A stretch of DNA of 64,000 nucleotides from an uncultured Roseobacter sp. GTDB lineage: Bacteria > Pseudomonadota > Alphaproteobacteria > Rhodobacterales > Rhodobacteraceae. Positions 46,013 through 55,100 of this stretch are shown here, in pieces (the stretch's first letter is position 1; each line of letters begins with the position of its first letter). The position numbers and the translations under genes are program-made. Location of the stretch: positions 744,001 to 808,000 of the forward strand of contig NZ_CANKYM010000002.1 of assembly GCF_947488185.1 (NCBI RefSeq), written 5' to 3'. A model generated the notes under the pieces. The model was not told the origin of the DNA and searched no databases. It saw only the letters and a program-made list of their open reading frames with translations.

Positions 46013-48046
46013 TTAGATGGCGATTTTACCGCCACCCTGTTTGGTCACCACAACAACCGACGGACGCGGCGGCATGGCTGGGTCGAAGTCGGGCCAGCGG
46101 GTTGCCGGATCTTCGAACGTTGAGTTGCGCTCGAAGCCCTTGAAGTCCTTAGTGCCGTCCGTGCCGGGGTGCTGCACTGCAAGGAATAGTGTCTCGCCAC
46201 TGTCGTGGAAATAGGGACCGCAGAGCTCGCCGCCCACCGGGCAGCGGAAGAACAGCTTGGAGTGCCCGCGCAGGTCTCCTTCGGTTTCCAGCGCATAGAG
46301 CCCGTCGGATTTGCCGGTCTTGCCCCAGCTGGAACCCTGATCGGTCGAGATCCAGAGACGGCCATCGGCGTCGATGGCGCAGTTGTCGGGCGAGCCGAAC
46401 CAGCCGTTTTCGGAGGTTTCCGGGTTCCACTGTGCGCCGACCTCTTCGATGGTCGGATCACCGCATTTCACCAGGATCGACCAGGTGCCCTTGGTGGACG
46501 CGTGGTCCTCACCGTCTTCCTTGATCTCGATGATGTGACCAAAGGACGACTCAGGTCGCGGATTGGCGGCATTTACCTGATCCGGCTGACGACGGGTGTT
46601 GTTGGTCAACATGATATAGGCGGTGCCGTTCGGGCCCGGTTGTGCGTCCTCGGGGCGGTCCATCGGGGTGGCCCCCAGCAGGTCGGCGGCGATGCGTGTG
46701 TCGATCATCACATCCGCCTGGCTGTTGAACCCGTTCTCCGCCGTGAGCGGGCCTTGCCCGTGTACCAGAGGCATCCATTCGACCGTACCGTCGGCAGCAA
46801 AGCGCGCCACATAAAGCGTGCCGTCCGACATCAGCGGGCTGCCAAAGACGGAGTTTTCATCCGTGACCGTGCCGCCGGAGACGTATTTATACTGGTAGTC
46901 AAAGCGGTTGTCGTCACCCGAGTAGATCACCAGCTTGCCGCTGGAAGAGACCGTTGTCTCCGCCCCCTCATGCCGGAAGCGGCCCAGAGCGGTGTGTTTG
47001 ATCGGCGCGGCATCTGGGTTGCGCGGGTCTACTTCGACGATCCAGCCCCAGCGGTTGGGCTCGTTTGGCTCCTTGTCGATGTTCCAGCGGTCGTGGTGCT
47101 GGCCCCACGCGTACCAGCGGCCGGGCACACCGTAGCGTTTCATGTTGGCCGCTTCCGGTTGAGCAGAAATGTCCGGCTTGTCTTCGCCGTCCACCACATC
47201 GGTCCAGAAATAGCCGTGGAAGTTTTCCTCCGCCATCAGATAGGTGCCCCAGGGCGTCATACCACCGGCGCAATTGTTCACCGTACCGATCACGGTCATG
47301 CCCTCTGGGTCCGCATTGGTCTTCATCCGGTCGTGACCGGCGGCGGGGCCATCAATGGTCATCTCGGTGTTCAGCGGGGTGATACGGCGGTTGTATTGGC
47401 TGTCACGCACCAGCGCCCATTTGCCATCGTCACCCTGCGCAATCTCGACCACCGAGCCGCCATGCGCGGCCATCTCGATGTCCACCAGTTCTTTGGTCAT
47501 GCCTTTGAACCCGTCGCGGTCCTGACGGCCCAGGCCTGGGAACATGACTTCCTCATTGGTGTATTCATGGTTCACACAAAGCAGCCCGCGCGTGCCCTCG
47601 TCGTTCAGCGCCGTGAAGCCCACATAGTCGTTGTTATAGCCAAACTGCTTCAGCTGCGCCGCAGCGGTCTGGTTCATCACGTCGAACTCGGGTGCATCGG
47701 CGGTGATCGGATCGCCCCAGCGCAGCAGGATATCGGCATTGTACCCTTCGGCGATATGGTGCTTTTCGTCATTGCCCCAGGTGAGTTCGTCGAAGTTGTA
47801 GCGACCCTTGGCATGGCCCGCGGCGGTCGCCTGCCGCGGCGCAATCATCGCTGAGGTCCCGAAAAGCGCGGTTGTCGCGGACACGCCCAGCATGCCCTTG
47901 AGCATGTCGCGGCGGCCATATCGGCTGTTGATCACATCGCCGATCGTACGGCTCAGATTTGGGTTTGTCGGAATATCGTCAAAAGCCTCATAGGCTTCCG
48001 CTTTGTTTCCATGCTCCGGGTCATTGATGATATCTCTGCGGTTCAT
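46013..48046 (-). CDS. phoX: PhoX-family alkaline phosphatase, Tat-exported
   Basis: The 677-residue protein has an N-terminal twin-arginine motif RYGRRDMLKG near residue 42, followed by a hydrophobic stretch and AATAAGH. The PhoX/DUF839 propeller shows GLLCVNHEYTNEEV, NNCAGGMTPWGTYLMAEENFHGYF, RFRHEGAETT and SPDNCAIDADGRLWISTDQG, which carry the calcium/iron ligands. It would release phosphate from esters in the periplasm. The long N-region before the Tat motif is usual for this marine type. A 7-bp inverted repeat (48078-48100) lies just upstream of the start. Confidence 0.88.
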   Translation of the reverse strand: MNRRDIINDPEHGNKAEAYEAFDDIPTNPNLSRTIGDVINSRYGRRDMLKGMLGVSATTALFGTSAMIAPRQATAAGHAKGRYNFDELTWGNDEKHHIAEGYNADILLRWGDPITADAPEFDVMNQTAAAQLKQFGYNNDYVGFTALNDEGTRGLLCVNHEYTNEEVMFPGLGRQDRDGFKGMTKELVDIEMAAHGGSVVEIAQGDDGKWALVRDSQYNRRITPLNTEMTIDGPAAGHDRMKTNADPEGMTVIGTVNNCAGGMTPWGTYLMAEENFHGYFWTDVVDGEDKPDISAQPEAANMKRYGVPGRWYAWGQHHDRWNIDKEPNEPNRWGWIVEVDPRNPDAAPIKHTALGRFRHEGAETTVSSSGKLVIYSGDDNRFDYQYKYVSGGTVTDENSVFGSPLMSDGTLYVARFAADGTVEWMPLVHGQGPLTAENGFNSQADVMIDTRIAADLLGATPMDRPEDAQPGPNGTAYIMLTNNTRRQPDQVNAANPRPESSFGHIIEIKEDGEDHASTKGTWSILVKCGDPTIEEVGAQWNPETSENGWFGSPDNCAIDADGRLWISTDQGSSWGKTGKSDGLYALETEGDLRGHSKLFFRCPVGGELCGPYFHDSGETLFLAVQHPGTDGTKDFKGFERNSTFEDPATRWPDFDPAMPPRPSVVVVTKQGGGKIAI

Positions 48047-48632
48047 ATGCTTCCTCTGTCGGTGGCGTTGATATGGGCGTGGCAGCGAATCCGTGCCACG
48101 TGGCTTCTGTCTTGCTCTGCCCGGCGGATGTAACGCGCGTATGACTGACTACGCAGCTGTTAAGAATCCCCCGCAAAAAAGGTTAATACCTCAGGCGTGT
48201 TGAAGCAACTTATGCTAGAATTTCAGATGTGTGAAATTCTGAAAGAACAGCAGAAGTGCATTTTTTATCAGTGAGTAACGACGCGATCTTGATGGATTCC
48301 GGCAAGGCGTTGTGGCGACCGCTGCGGCGCTGATACTGCCCGGCCAGCGCTGCATTTACAGCTACCCGCTTCGCGGCTTTGCATGGTGACGATTGGCGTG
48401 ACACACCTCCATCTTGGCTGGTCTCCGCCGGATCAACCGGAGCGTTGCACATACCGGAGGGCCGCCGCTTTTAAAGAGCCGCGGGCGCGTGTTCCGGTAG
48501 AGCCGAGATGGCTCCACGCCTCTGCCGAAGATTGCAACGGCCCCCCTTGCAGCCCCCCGGCGCCGATACTAAGCTTTGCGTAACGGTTCGCGGGGTATGG
48601 TCCCCCGAACACCAACTGACAGGCATCCCCTC
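48047..48632. other. 586-bp divergent intergenic region between phoX and clpP
   Basis: No convincing gene was found on either strand. Near phoX is CGTGGCA-N9-TGCCACG (48078-48100). A perfect 9-bp inverted repeat, AGAATTTCA-GATGTG-TGAAATTCT, is at 48217-48240. Just upstream of clpP, GTTCG(C)GGGG pairs with CCCCCGAAC (48586-48610), leaving clpP with only a weak ribosome binding sequence. Promoters for both genes should be here; an untranslated leader or small RNA is possible. Confidence 0.45.
48217..48240. repeat. perfect inverted repeat in the phoX-clpP spacer
   Basis: Arms AGAATTTCA and TGAAATTCT (9 bp each) flank GATGTG. It is AT-rich within an otherwise GC-rich spacer and has no T tract, so a regulator site is more likely than a terminator. 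Its binding protein is unknown. Confidence 0.55.
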
Positions 48633-49259
48633 ATGAACGATCCCATCGACACCTATATGAATCTTGTCCCCATGGTTGTGGAACAAACCAGCCGGGGCGA
48701 GCGTGCATATGACATCTTTTCGCGCCTGCTGAAGGAGCGGATCATCTTCCTCTCAGGGCCCGTGCACGACGGCATGTCGCAGCTGATCGTGGCCCAGCTG
48801 CTGCACCTTGAGGCGGAAAACCCGTCGAAGGAAATCAGCATGTACATCAATTCGCCGGGTGGCGTGGTCACCAGCGGCCTGTCGATCTACGACACCATGC
48901 AATATATCAAGCCCAAGGTTTCCACATTGGTCATCGGGCAGGCAGCCTCCATGGGATCGCTGCTTTTGACAGCAGGTGAGGCCGGCATGCGGTTCTCGCT
49001 GCCGAACTCCCGCGTGATGGTGCACCAGCCCTCGGGCGGCTATCAGGGTCAGGCGACGGATATCATGATCCACGCGCAGGAAACCCAGAAACTCAAGACG
49101 CGCCTGAATGAGATCTACGTGAAGCACACCGGACAAACCCTTAAAAAGGTTGAAGATGCGCTGGAACGTGACAACTTCATGTCGCCGGAAGAAGCGAAAA
49201 AATGGGGTCTCATCGACGAGATCGTCGAGAGCCGCAATAAGGATGAGGACGACAGCTAA
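48633..49259 (+). CDS. clpP: ATP-dependent Clp protease proteolytic subunit
   Basis: The 208-residue ClpP has catalytic Ser106 (GQAASMGS), His131 (VMVHQPSGG) and Asp180 (ERDNFMS). [19 protein letters not shown] is typical. It forms the barrel that degrades substrates fed by ClpX or ClpA. ATG 48633 begins [18 protein letters not shown], the conserved start; an in-frame ATG at 48576 gives a non-conserved extension. clpX follows after 140 bp. Confidence 0.97.
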   Translation: MNDPIDTYMNLVPMVVEQTSRGERAYDIFSRLLKERIIFLSGPVHDGMSQLIVAQLLHLEAENPSKEISMYINSPGGVVTSGLSIYDTMQYIKPKVSTLVIGQAASMGSLLLTAGEAGMRFSLPNSRVMVHQPSGGYQGQATDIMIHAQETQKLKTRLNEIYVKHTGQTLKKVEDALERDNFMSPEEAKKWGLIDEIVESRNKDEDDS

Positions 49260-49341
49260 ACGTCACGCCGGAGGCACAGTCAGTTTACCATTTAGCGATT
49301 GTGGACCTGCCAGCGCTGGCCTAAGCTGCCATAAAGACAAC

Positions 49342-49369
49342 GCAGCACGCGTTTTACGCCGCGTGCTGC
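49342..49369 (+). terminator. stem-loop between clpP and clpX
   Basis: A perfect 10-bp stem, GCAGCACGCG (49342-49351) with CGCGTGCTGC (49360-49369), has an 8-nt loop with TTTT in the loop but no T run after it. It is more likely a processing or partial-termination signal than a full terminator. A CCAGCGCTGG palindrome lies upstream at 49311-49320. Confidence 0.5.
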
Positions 49370-49399
49370 CGGACACACGCAAGACCTGAAAGGGTTGAC

Positions 49400-50665
49400 A
49401 TGGCTACGAATTCGACGGGCGACAGCAAGAATACCCTCTATTGCAGCTTCTGCGGCAAGAGCCAGCATGAGGTGCGCAAGCTGATCGCCGGGCCAACCGT
49501 TTTCATCTGCGATGAATGCGTTGAGCTCTGCATGGACATCATCCGCGAAGAGACCAAGGCTTCCGGTCTCAAGGCCACGGATGGGGTGCCGACGCCCAAA
49601 GACATCTGCGAGGTGCTCGATGACTACGTGATCGGGCAGGCCATGGCCAAACGCGTGCTGTCGGTCGCCGTGCACAACCACTACAAGCGGTTGAACCACG
49701 CCCAAAAGGGCGGCGACATCGAACTGGCCAAGTCGAACATCCTGTTGATCGGCCCCACGGGGTGCGGCAAGACGCTGCTGGCCCAGACGCTGGCGCGCAT
49801 TCTGGATGTGCCCTTCACCATGGCCGATGCCACCACGCTGACCGAAGCGGGCTATGTCGGGGAAGATGTCGAGAACATCATTCTGAAACTGCTGCAGTCC
49901 TCTGAGTATAACGTGGAGCGCGCGCAGCGCGGCATCGTCTATATCGACGAGGTCGACAAGATCACCCGCAAGTCCGAAAACCCCTCGATCACCCGTGATG
50001 TCTCGGGCGAGGGTGTGCAGCAGGCTTTGCTCAAGCTGATGGAAGGCACCGTGGCTTCCGTGCCGCCGCAGGGCGGGCGCAAGCATCCGCAGCAGGAATT
50101 CCTGCAGGTGGACACGACGAACATCCTCTTTATCTGCGGTGGTGCCTTTGCAGGCCTCGACAAGATCATCGCGGCGCGCGGCAAGGGGTCGGCCATGGGC
50201 TTTGGCGCTGACGTACGCGACAATGACGAACGCGGGGTAGGCGAGATTTTCACCGATCTTGAGCCAGAGGATTTGCTGAAATTCGGCCTCATCCCGGAGT
50301 TTGTCGGTCGTCTGCCTGTTCTGGCAACGCTGGAAGATCTGGACGAAGACGCGCTGGTGACCATCCTGACCCAGCCCAAGAACGCGCTGGTCAAGCAGTA
50401 TCAACGTCTCTTCGAGTTGGAAGATACAACGCTTTCCTTCACCGAAGACGCGCTTTCGGCCATCGCCAAGCGCGCGATCGAACGCAAAACCGGCGCGCGG
50501 GGCCTGCGGTCCATTCTGGAAGACATCTTGCTCGACACGATGTTCGATCTGCCGGGGCTGGATAGTGTCACGGAGGTGGTGGTGAATGAAGAGGCCGTGG
50601 TATCCGAGGCTGCGCCGCTGATGATCCACGCGGACGCAGAGAAAGAGCCAGCCAGCGCGGGCTGA
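49400..50665 (+). CDS. clpX: ATP-dependent Clp protease ATP-binding subunit ClpX
   Basis: This 421-residue AAA+ unfoldase has an N-terminal zinc finger (C15, C18, C37, C40), Walker A GPTGCGKT (118-125), Walker [11 protein letters not shown], the GYVGEDVEN pore-loop region, sensor motifs and [14 protein letters not shown] [13 protein letters not shown] 49400 follows AAAGGG. It ends before a strong terminator, so the clpPX transcript closes there. Confidence 0.97.
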   Translation: MATNSTGDSKNTLYCSFCGKSQHEVRKLIAGPTVFICDECVELCMDIIREETKASGLKATDGVPTPKDICEVLDDYVIGQAMAKRVLSVAVHNHYKRLNHAQKGGDIELAKSNILLIGPTGCGKTLLAQTLARILDVPFTMADATTLTEAGYVGEDVENIILKLLQSSEYNVERAQRGIVYIDEVDKITRKSENPSITRDVSGEGVQQALLKLMEGTVASVPPQGGRKHPQQEFLQVDTTNILFICGGAFAGLDKIIAARGKGSAMGFGADVRDNDERGVGEIFTDLEPEDLLKFGLIPEFVGRLPVLATLEDLDEDALVTILTQPKNALVKQYQRLFELEDTTLSFTEDALSAIAKRAIERKTGARGLRSILEDILLDTMFDLPGLDSVTEVVVNEEAVVSEAAPLMIHADAEKEPASAG

Positions 50666-50684
50666 TCTCTGTTGAAATTCCATC

Positions 50685-50714
50685 AAGGCAGGTCTTTTCG
50701 GGCCTGCCTTTTTT
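50685..50714 (+). terminator. rho-independent terminator after clpX
   Basis: AAGGCAGGTC (50685-50694) pairs with GGCCTGCCTT (50701-50710), with one wobble pair and a 6-nt loop, and is followed by a T run to 50714. This is a strong classical terminator. Confidence 0.88.
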
Positions 50715-50834
50715 GCGCGGCGCGTTCGTATCTGAGGCAGAACATGCCCGCGCCTCGTATTGCAGCATCCAGCCGGGCAGTCAGGCAGCGGGCGCAGGGC
50801 AAAGGTTCAAGCGGCATACAAAGGGAGCATGCTC

Positions 50835-51197
50835 ATGGCGATTCAGCGCATCAAATCAGGTGGCGAGTACGAAGATAAAATCGGCTACTGCCGTGCGGTT
50901 GTAGCAGGCGGCTGGGTACATGTCGCGGGGACAACCGGGCAAGGCGACACGGTTTTGCAACAATGCAAATCGGCTTTGCAAATCATCGAGACGGCTTTGC
51001 AAACTGCTGGTACCAGTTTTGCAAATGTGGTGCGTGTCACCTATATGCTGCCTGATGCCGCTGACTTCGCGCCCTGTTGGCCCCTGCTGTCGGAGGCCTT
51101 TGGTGCGAATCCCCCGGCGGCTACCATGATCGAATGTGGTCTGATTGACCCGAAATTCCGCATCGAGATCGAGGTGACGGCGCTTCTTCCGAAATAG
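50835..51197 (+). CDS. RidA/YjgF-family protein (enamine/imine deaminase type)
   Basis: The 120-residue protein has GYCRAVVAGGWVHVAGTTGQ, VVRVTYMLPDAADFAP and CGLIDPKFRIEIEVTA. The Arg in the RIEIE-type motif that binds the substrate carboxylate is present. RidA proteins clear reactive 2-aminoacrylate-like enamines. ATG 50835 is favoured over ATG 50829 because GGGAG (50823-50827) is 7 bp upstream of the former. Within the gene, TTTGCAA occurs four times at about 21-bp spacing. Confidence 0.9.
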   Translation: MAIQRIKSGGEYEDKIGYCRAVVAGGWVHVAGTTGQGDTVLQQCKSALQIIETALQTAGTSFANVVRVTYMLPDAADFAPCWPLLSEAFGANPPAATMIECGLIDPKFRIEIEVTALLPK

Positions 51198-51290
51198 GCG
51201 GGTGAAAGCCACTTCACGCGACGCATCCATCTGGACGTTTCGCACGCAATCGGCCATACGTTGAGACGACAGTGCGACCGGAGGCATTTC

Positions 51291-51674
51291 ATGGGACTTC
51301 TGACTTCTATCCTGCGCGCAGTGACCTGGTGGAATGGCCAGACGCTGAACACGCAGCTTTGGACTTGGCGCAAGGGCATCAAGGTCGGCGAGGACAGTCA
51401 GGGGAATATTTTCTATGAAAACAAGGACAAAAGCCGTCGCTGGGTGATTTACAACGGCGAGGCTGAGGCCAGCCGTATCGACCCGGAGTGGCACGGCTGG
51501 TTGCACCGCACGTGGGAAGCGGCCCCGACAGAAGCGCCCTTGCCGCGCAAATCATGGGAAAAACCGCATCAGGAAAACCTGACGGGTACCGCACTCGCAT
51601 ACGCGCCGAAGGGATCCATCCGCCGGTCGGATCCCGCGCCGCGCAGCGATTACGAGGCCTGGTCGCCGGAGTAA
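51291..51674 (+). CDS. NDUFA12-family protein, complex I accessory subunit
   Basis: The 127-residue protein is related to the mitochondrial complex I 17.2-kDa subunit NDUFA12, with [19 protein letters not shown] and [11 protein letters not shown] as hallmarks. In alphaproteobacteria it joins NADH:ubiquinone oxidoreductase. It is followed by the MlaD and DUF2155 genes in an arrangement common in Rhodobacterales. ATG 51291 was preferred over an upstream in-frame start at 51261 lacking the conserved N-terminus. Confidence 0.93.
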   Translation: MGLLTSILRAVTWWNGQTLNTQLWTWRKGIKVGEDSQGNIFYENKDKSRRWVIYNGEAEASRIDPEWHGWLHRTWEAAPTEAPLPRKSWEKPHQENLTGTALAYAPKGSIRRSDPAPRSDYEAWSPE

Positions 51675-51682
51675 TGAGTTAA

Positions 51683-52129
51683 ATGTCTGAAAACACTACC
51701 GAAGTCATCGTTGGCGCGGGGGTTCTGGCCGCCGCTATCGGCTTTGTCATTTATGCAAGCCAGGTGTCGGGTTTTACCGGCACGGCAACCACTTATCCGC
51801 TGGAGGCCAGTTTTCGCAGCCTCGAAGGGGTCAGCGTGGGCACGGATGTGCGCCTCGCGGGCGTGCGCGTGGGCACCGTCGCAGCGGTTGATCTCAACCC
51901 CGAGACCTACCGCGCCGATACCACCGTCTCCGTGCAGCAGGGCATCGAAATCCCCGATGACAGCGCCATCGTGATTTCCTCCGAAGGGCTGCTGGGCGGG
52001 AACTTCGTGGAAATCGTGCCGGGCGGGTCGCCGTTCTACTTTGAGGCCGGCGATACGATCACGGACACGCAAGGCGCGGTGAGCCTTGTCTCCCTGCTCT
52101 TGAAATTCGTGAGTGGTTCGTCTGAATGA
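51683..52129 (+). CDS. MlaD-family (MCE-domain) lipid-transport protein
   Basis: The 148-residue protein has an N-terminal membrane anchor (VIVGAGVLAAAIGFVIYAS, residues 9-27) and an MCE domain (about 38-120: FRSLEGVSVGTDVRLAGVRVG, GLLGGNFVEIVPGG). It is the periplasmic substrate-binding hexamer of the Mla outer-membrane asymmetry pathway; the permease and ATPase genes are not in the window. The stop overlaps the next gene by 4 bp. Confidence 0.92.
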   Translation: MSENTTEVIVGAGVLAAAIGFVIYASQVSGFTGTATTYPLEASFRSLEGVSVGTDVRLAGVRVGTVAAVDLNPETYRADTTVSVQQGIEIPDDSAIVISSEGLLGGNFVEIVPGGSPFYFEAGDTITDTQGAVSLVSLLLKFVSGSSE

Positions 52130-52482
52130 TCTGGCGGGCCGCGCTGCTGATCGGGGTGATGGCGAACGCGGCGGGCGCCCAGCAGGTGACCGAAGCCGAA
52201 GGGGCCATCCTGCGTGGCCTAGATAAGATCAGTGGACAGGTCTACGACATCGAGATGAAAGCCGGTCAGACGGCGGTGTTCGAACAACTCCGGATCACGT
52301 TGAATTCCTGCCGCTTCCCGGTTGGCAACCCCTCGGGAGACGCCTTTGCCGCGTTGGAGATCGCGGATCGGGTGCAGGGGTCCACTGTCTTTTCAGGATG
52401 GATGATCGCATCGGCACCGGCGCTGTCGGCCATGGATCACGCGCGCTATGACCTTTGGGTGATGCGGTGCACCACCTCCTGA
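52126..52482 (+). CDS. DUF2155-domain exported protein
   Basis: The 118-residue protein starts MIWRAALLIGVMANAAGAQQ (signal peptide) and continues with AEGAILRGLDKISGQVYDIEMKAG, a DUF2155 signature, ending in a strand-rich domain with LNSCRFP and YDLWVMRC. Its role is unknown; it commonly follows the MlaD-like gene in Rhodobacterales. Its last 37 bp overlap the converging aat gene. Confidence 0.88.
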   Translation: MIWRAALLIGVMANAAGAQQVTEAEGAILRGLDKISGQVYDIEMKAGQTAVFEQLRITLNSCRFPVGNPSGDAFAALEIADRVQGSTVFSGWMIASAPALSAMDHARYDLWVMRCTTS

Positions 52483-53078
52483 GGGCTGCGCAGCGACGGC
52501 GCGGTAAAACTGGCGGGTAAATCCTGCGCTACGGCCAGCGCGCGATGGTAGGTCGCCCGTGACACTTCCAGCCCGCCCATGGACGCAAGATGCTCTGTCA
52601 GGAACTGCGTGTCAAAGAGTTTGAACCCACCCTCGTTCAGCCGATCCACCAGGCAGGCCAATGCAATTTTCGACGCGTTGGTGCGGCGTGAGAACATGCT
52701 TTCACCGAAGAATGCGGCGCCCAGCGTCACGCCGTAGACCCCGCCTACGAGGGTTCCACCCTCCCAGACCTCAAGCGAATGCGCTTGACCGTCCTCGTGC
52801 AAGGCCATGTAAAGGCGCCGGATTTCCGCATTGATCCAGGTGTCCGCGCGATCTGCGCAGCCTTCGACGACGCCCGCGAAATCCTGGTTGATGCTGATCT
52901 CGAAGCGCGTGTTCCGCATGGCGCGGCGCAGCGACCGCGAGGCGTGAAAGCCATCCAGCGGCATCACGCCCCGGCGCTGCGGGTCCACCCAGAAAATCTC
53001 CGGATCGTCGCGATGTTCGGCCATGGGGAAAATCCCCGAGGCATAGGCCTGCATCAAGACATCCGGGGTCAGGCGCAC
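52446..53078 (-). CDS. aat: leucyl/phenylalanyl-tRNA-protein transferase
   Basis: The 210-residue enzyme adds Leu or Phe to N-terminal Arg/Lys, making N-degrons for ClpAPS. MQAYASGIFPMAEHRDDPEIFWVDPQRRGVMP and the GGVYGVTLGAAFFGESMFS active-site segment are definitive. The start is GTG 53078, since an in-frame stop lies two codons upstream. It is 9 bp downstream of accC. The 3' end overlaps the DUF2155 gene by 37 bp. Confidence 0.94.
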   Translation of the reverse strand: MRLTPDVLMQAYASGIFPMAEHRDDPEIFWVDPQRRGVMPLDGFHASRSLRRAMRNTRFEISINQDFAGVVEGCADRADTWINAEIRRLYMALHEDGQAHSLEVWEGGTLVGGVYGVTLGAAFFGESMFSRRTNASKIALACLVDRLNEGGFKLFDTQFLTEHLASMGGLEVSRATYHRALAVAQDLPASFTAPSLRSPQEVVHRITQRS

Positions 53079-53087
53079 CGCTCAGCG

Positions 53088-54440
53088 TCAGCCGTCGCCG
53101 AGATTGGTTTCCAGCCAATGCTCCAGCCAGTGGATGTTGTAGTTGCCCGTGAGCACGTCCTCTTCCTGCAAGAGCGCATGGAAGAGCGGCACGGTGGTGT
53201 CGACGCCGTCAACGATCAACTCGCCCAGGGCCCGGTTCAGGCGGGCCAGTGCCTCGGGCCGGTCGCGCCCGTGCACGATCAGTTTGCCGATCAGGCTGTC
53301 GTAGTAGGGCGGGATGGAATAGCCGTCATAGAGCGCCGAGTCCATCCGCACCCCCAGACCGCCGGGCGCGTGATACTGCGTGATCCGCCCCGGGCAGGGC
53401 GCGAAGTTCGGCAGTTTTTCGGCGTTGATCCGCACCTCGATGGAATGGCCGTTGATGGTCAGGTCTTCCTGCTGGAAAGACATCTCCATGCCAGAGGCCA
53501 CGCGGATTTGTTCACGTACCAGATCGACGCCAAAGATGGCTTCTGTGACGGGATGTTCCACCTGCAGGCGGGTGTTCATCTCGATGAAGTAGAACTCGCC
53601 GTTCTCATAGAGGAACTCGATTGTACCGGCACCGGTGTAGTTGATCCGTGCGACGGCATCCGAACAAACCTTGCCGATGGCGGCACGTTCTTCGGCGGAA
53701 ATGGCGGGGCCGGGGGCCTCTTCGAACACCTTCTGATGGCGCCGTTGCAGGGAGCAGTCGCGCTCGCCCAGATGCACCGCGCGGCCCTTGCCATCGCCAA
53801 AGACCTGAATTTCGATGTGGCGCGGCGTGGTCAGGTATTTCTCGATATAAACTTCGTCATTGCCGAAGTTGGATTTGCCCTCGGCCCGGGCGGTCAGAAA
53901 GGCTTTTTCCATCTCGCCCGCGTTCTGCGCGACCTTCATGCCACGCCCGCCACCGCCTGCCGTGGCCTTGATGATGACCGGGTATCCCATGTCCTCGCCG
54001 AGGCGTTTGGCTTCTTCCAGCGTGGCTACGCCGCCGTCCGATCCGGGCACGCAAGGAACGCCGAGCTTCTTCATGGTGTCCTTGGCGGTGATCTTGTCGC
54101 CCATGATGCGGATATGTTCCGCCGTGGGGCCGATGAAGGTCAGGTCATGATCCTCGACCACCTGCACGAAGCCTGCGTTTTCCGACAGAAAGCCGTAGCC
54201 GGGGTGAATGGCTTCGGCCCCGGTCACCTCGCAGGCTGCGATGATGGCAGGTACCGAGAGGTAGCTTTGCGCGCCCGAGGGCGGGCCGATGCAGACGCTT
54301 TCGTCGGCCATGCGCACATGCATCGCGTCGCTGTCGGCGGTGGAATGCACGGCGACCGTGGCAATGCCCATCTCGCGGGCGGCACGTACGACGCGCAGCG
54401 CGATCTCGCCGCGGTTGGCTATCAGGATTTTTTCGAACAT
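53088..54440 (-). CDS. accC: acetyl-CoA carboxylase biotin carboxylase subunit
   Basis: The 450-residue ATP-grasp enzyme carboxylates biotin on AccB. MFEKILIANRGEIALRVVRAARE is the canonical start. KATAGGGGRGM is the glycine-rich ATP loop, with CSLQRRHQKVFEEAP, FIEMNTRLQVEHPVTE (metal/biotin site) and a GYSIPPYYDSLIGKL C-terminal region. It is 12 bp downstream of accB in the same operon, with aat following. Confidence 0.97.
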   Translation of the reverse strand: MFEKILIANRGEIALRVVRAAREMGIATVAVHSTADSDAMHVRMADESVCIGPPSGAQSYLSVPAIIAACEVTGAEAIHPGYGFLSENAGFVQVVEDHDLTFIGPTAEHIRIMGDKITAKDTMKKLGVPCVPGSDGGVATLEEAKRLGEDMGYPVIIKATAGGGGRGMKVAQNAGEMEKAFLTARAEGKSNFGNDEVYIEKYLTTPRHIEIQVFGDGKGRAVHLGERDCSLQRRHQKVFEEAPGPAISAEERAAIGKVCSDAVARINYTGAGTIEFLYENGEFYFIEMNTRLQVEHPVTEAIFGVDLVREQIRVASGMEMSFQQEDLTINGHSIEVRINAEKLPNFAPCPGRITQYHAPGGLGVRMDSALYDGYSIPPYYDSLIGKLIVHGRDRPEALARLNRALGELIVDGVDTTVPLFHALLQEEDVLTGNYNIHWLEHWLETNLGDG

Positions 54441-54452
54441 GTCCCGCGCCCC

Positions 54453-54953
54453 TTATTCAAGGATCACAAGCGGCGTGCCGAATTCCACCGCCGCACCATC
54501 CTCGACGATGATACGCTTAACGGTCCCGGCCCGGGGGGCGGGAATGTGGTTCATGGTTTTCATTGCCTCGACGATCAGCAGGGTGTCGCCTTCGTCCACG
54601 CTGGCCCCGACCGAGATAAAGGCTGGCGCACCGGGTTCCGCCTGCATGTAAACCGTGCCGACCATGGGTGAAGTGACTGCGCCGGGGTGGTTTGCCGGGT
54701 CTTCCCCGCCTTCGGCGGCGGGCGCTCCTGCGGAGGGTGCAGGCGCTGCCGGGGCTGCGGCCGCCGGGGCTGGTGCCGCAATCTGGCTCACCACGGGTTG
54801 CGCTTGTTGCAGATGGCGGCTGACGCGCACATTCAGGCTGTCATCGGCGCCGTAGTCCCGTTTGACCTGCAGCTCTGTCAGATCGTTTTCCCGCAGCAAT
54901 TCGGCCAGGGCCTGAATAAAGGCCACATCGGCGTCATGGTTCTTTTTTGTCAT
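54453..54953 (-). CDS. accB: acetyl-CoA carboxylase biotin carboxyl carrier protein
   Basis: The 166-residue BCCP has a flexible Ala/Pro-rich linker (residues 58-82) and the biotinyl domain with Lys132 in VEAMKTMN. It carries carboxybiotin between AccC and the carboxyltransferase for fatty-acid synthesis. ATG 54953 begins [10 protein letters not shown]. The 147 bp upstream to the divergent acyl-CoA synthetase hold the promoters. Confidence 0.97.
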   Translation of the reverse strand: MTKKNHDADVAFIQALAELLRENDLTELQVKRDYGADDSLNVRVSRHLQQAQPVVSQIAAPAPAAAAPAAPAPSAGAPAAEGGEDPANHPGAVTSPMVGTVYMQAEPGAPAFISVGASVDEGDTLLIVEAMKTMNHIPAPRAGTVKRIIVEDGAAVEFGTPLVILE

Positions 54954-55100
54954 GTAAGTCCTCGACCATTCGGGGGAGCCTTGTTTTGTGCGGCCCTTGT
55001 TCCTGCTTCCCTGTTATAGGGGAAGGTCAGAGCCATGAAAACCCGCCTCTTGCAGCGGTGTCCGGGGCGCGTAGATTGGGCTATGAGGGAGGGGTATTTG

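Noticed and set aside
46205..47854. A 549-codon open frame on the strand opposite phoX
   Set aside because: It mirrors the codons of a clear PhoX gene in GC-rich DNA, has Arg/His/Val-rich low-quality protein and no ribosome binding site.
48126..48147. Possible Pho box upstream of phoX (GTCAT and TTACAT halves on the minus strand)
   Set aside because: The spacing does not fit two 11-bp direct repeats and only the first half matches the consensus, so it was not listed.
48210..48583. Short open frames (66-80 codons) in the phoX-clpP spacer
   Set aside because: They lack ribosome binding sites, have no recognisable protein pattern and overlap the inverted repeat.
52779..54671. A 630-codon open frame opposite accC and accB
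   Set aside because: It is an antisense shadow of two well-conserved genes, with no recognisable domain.
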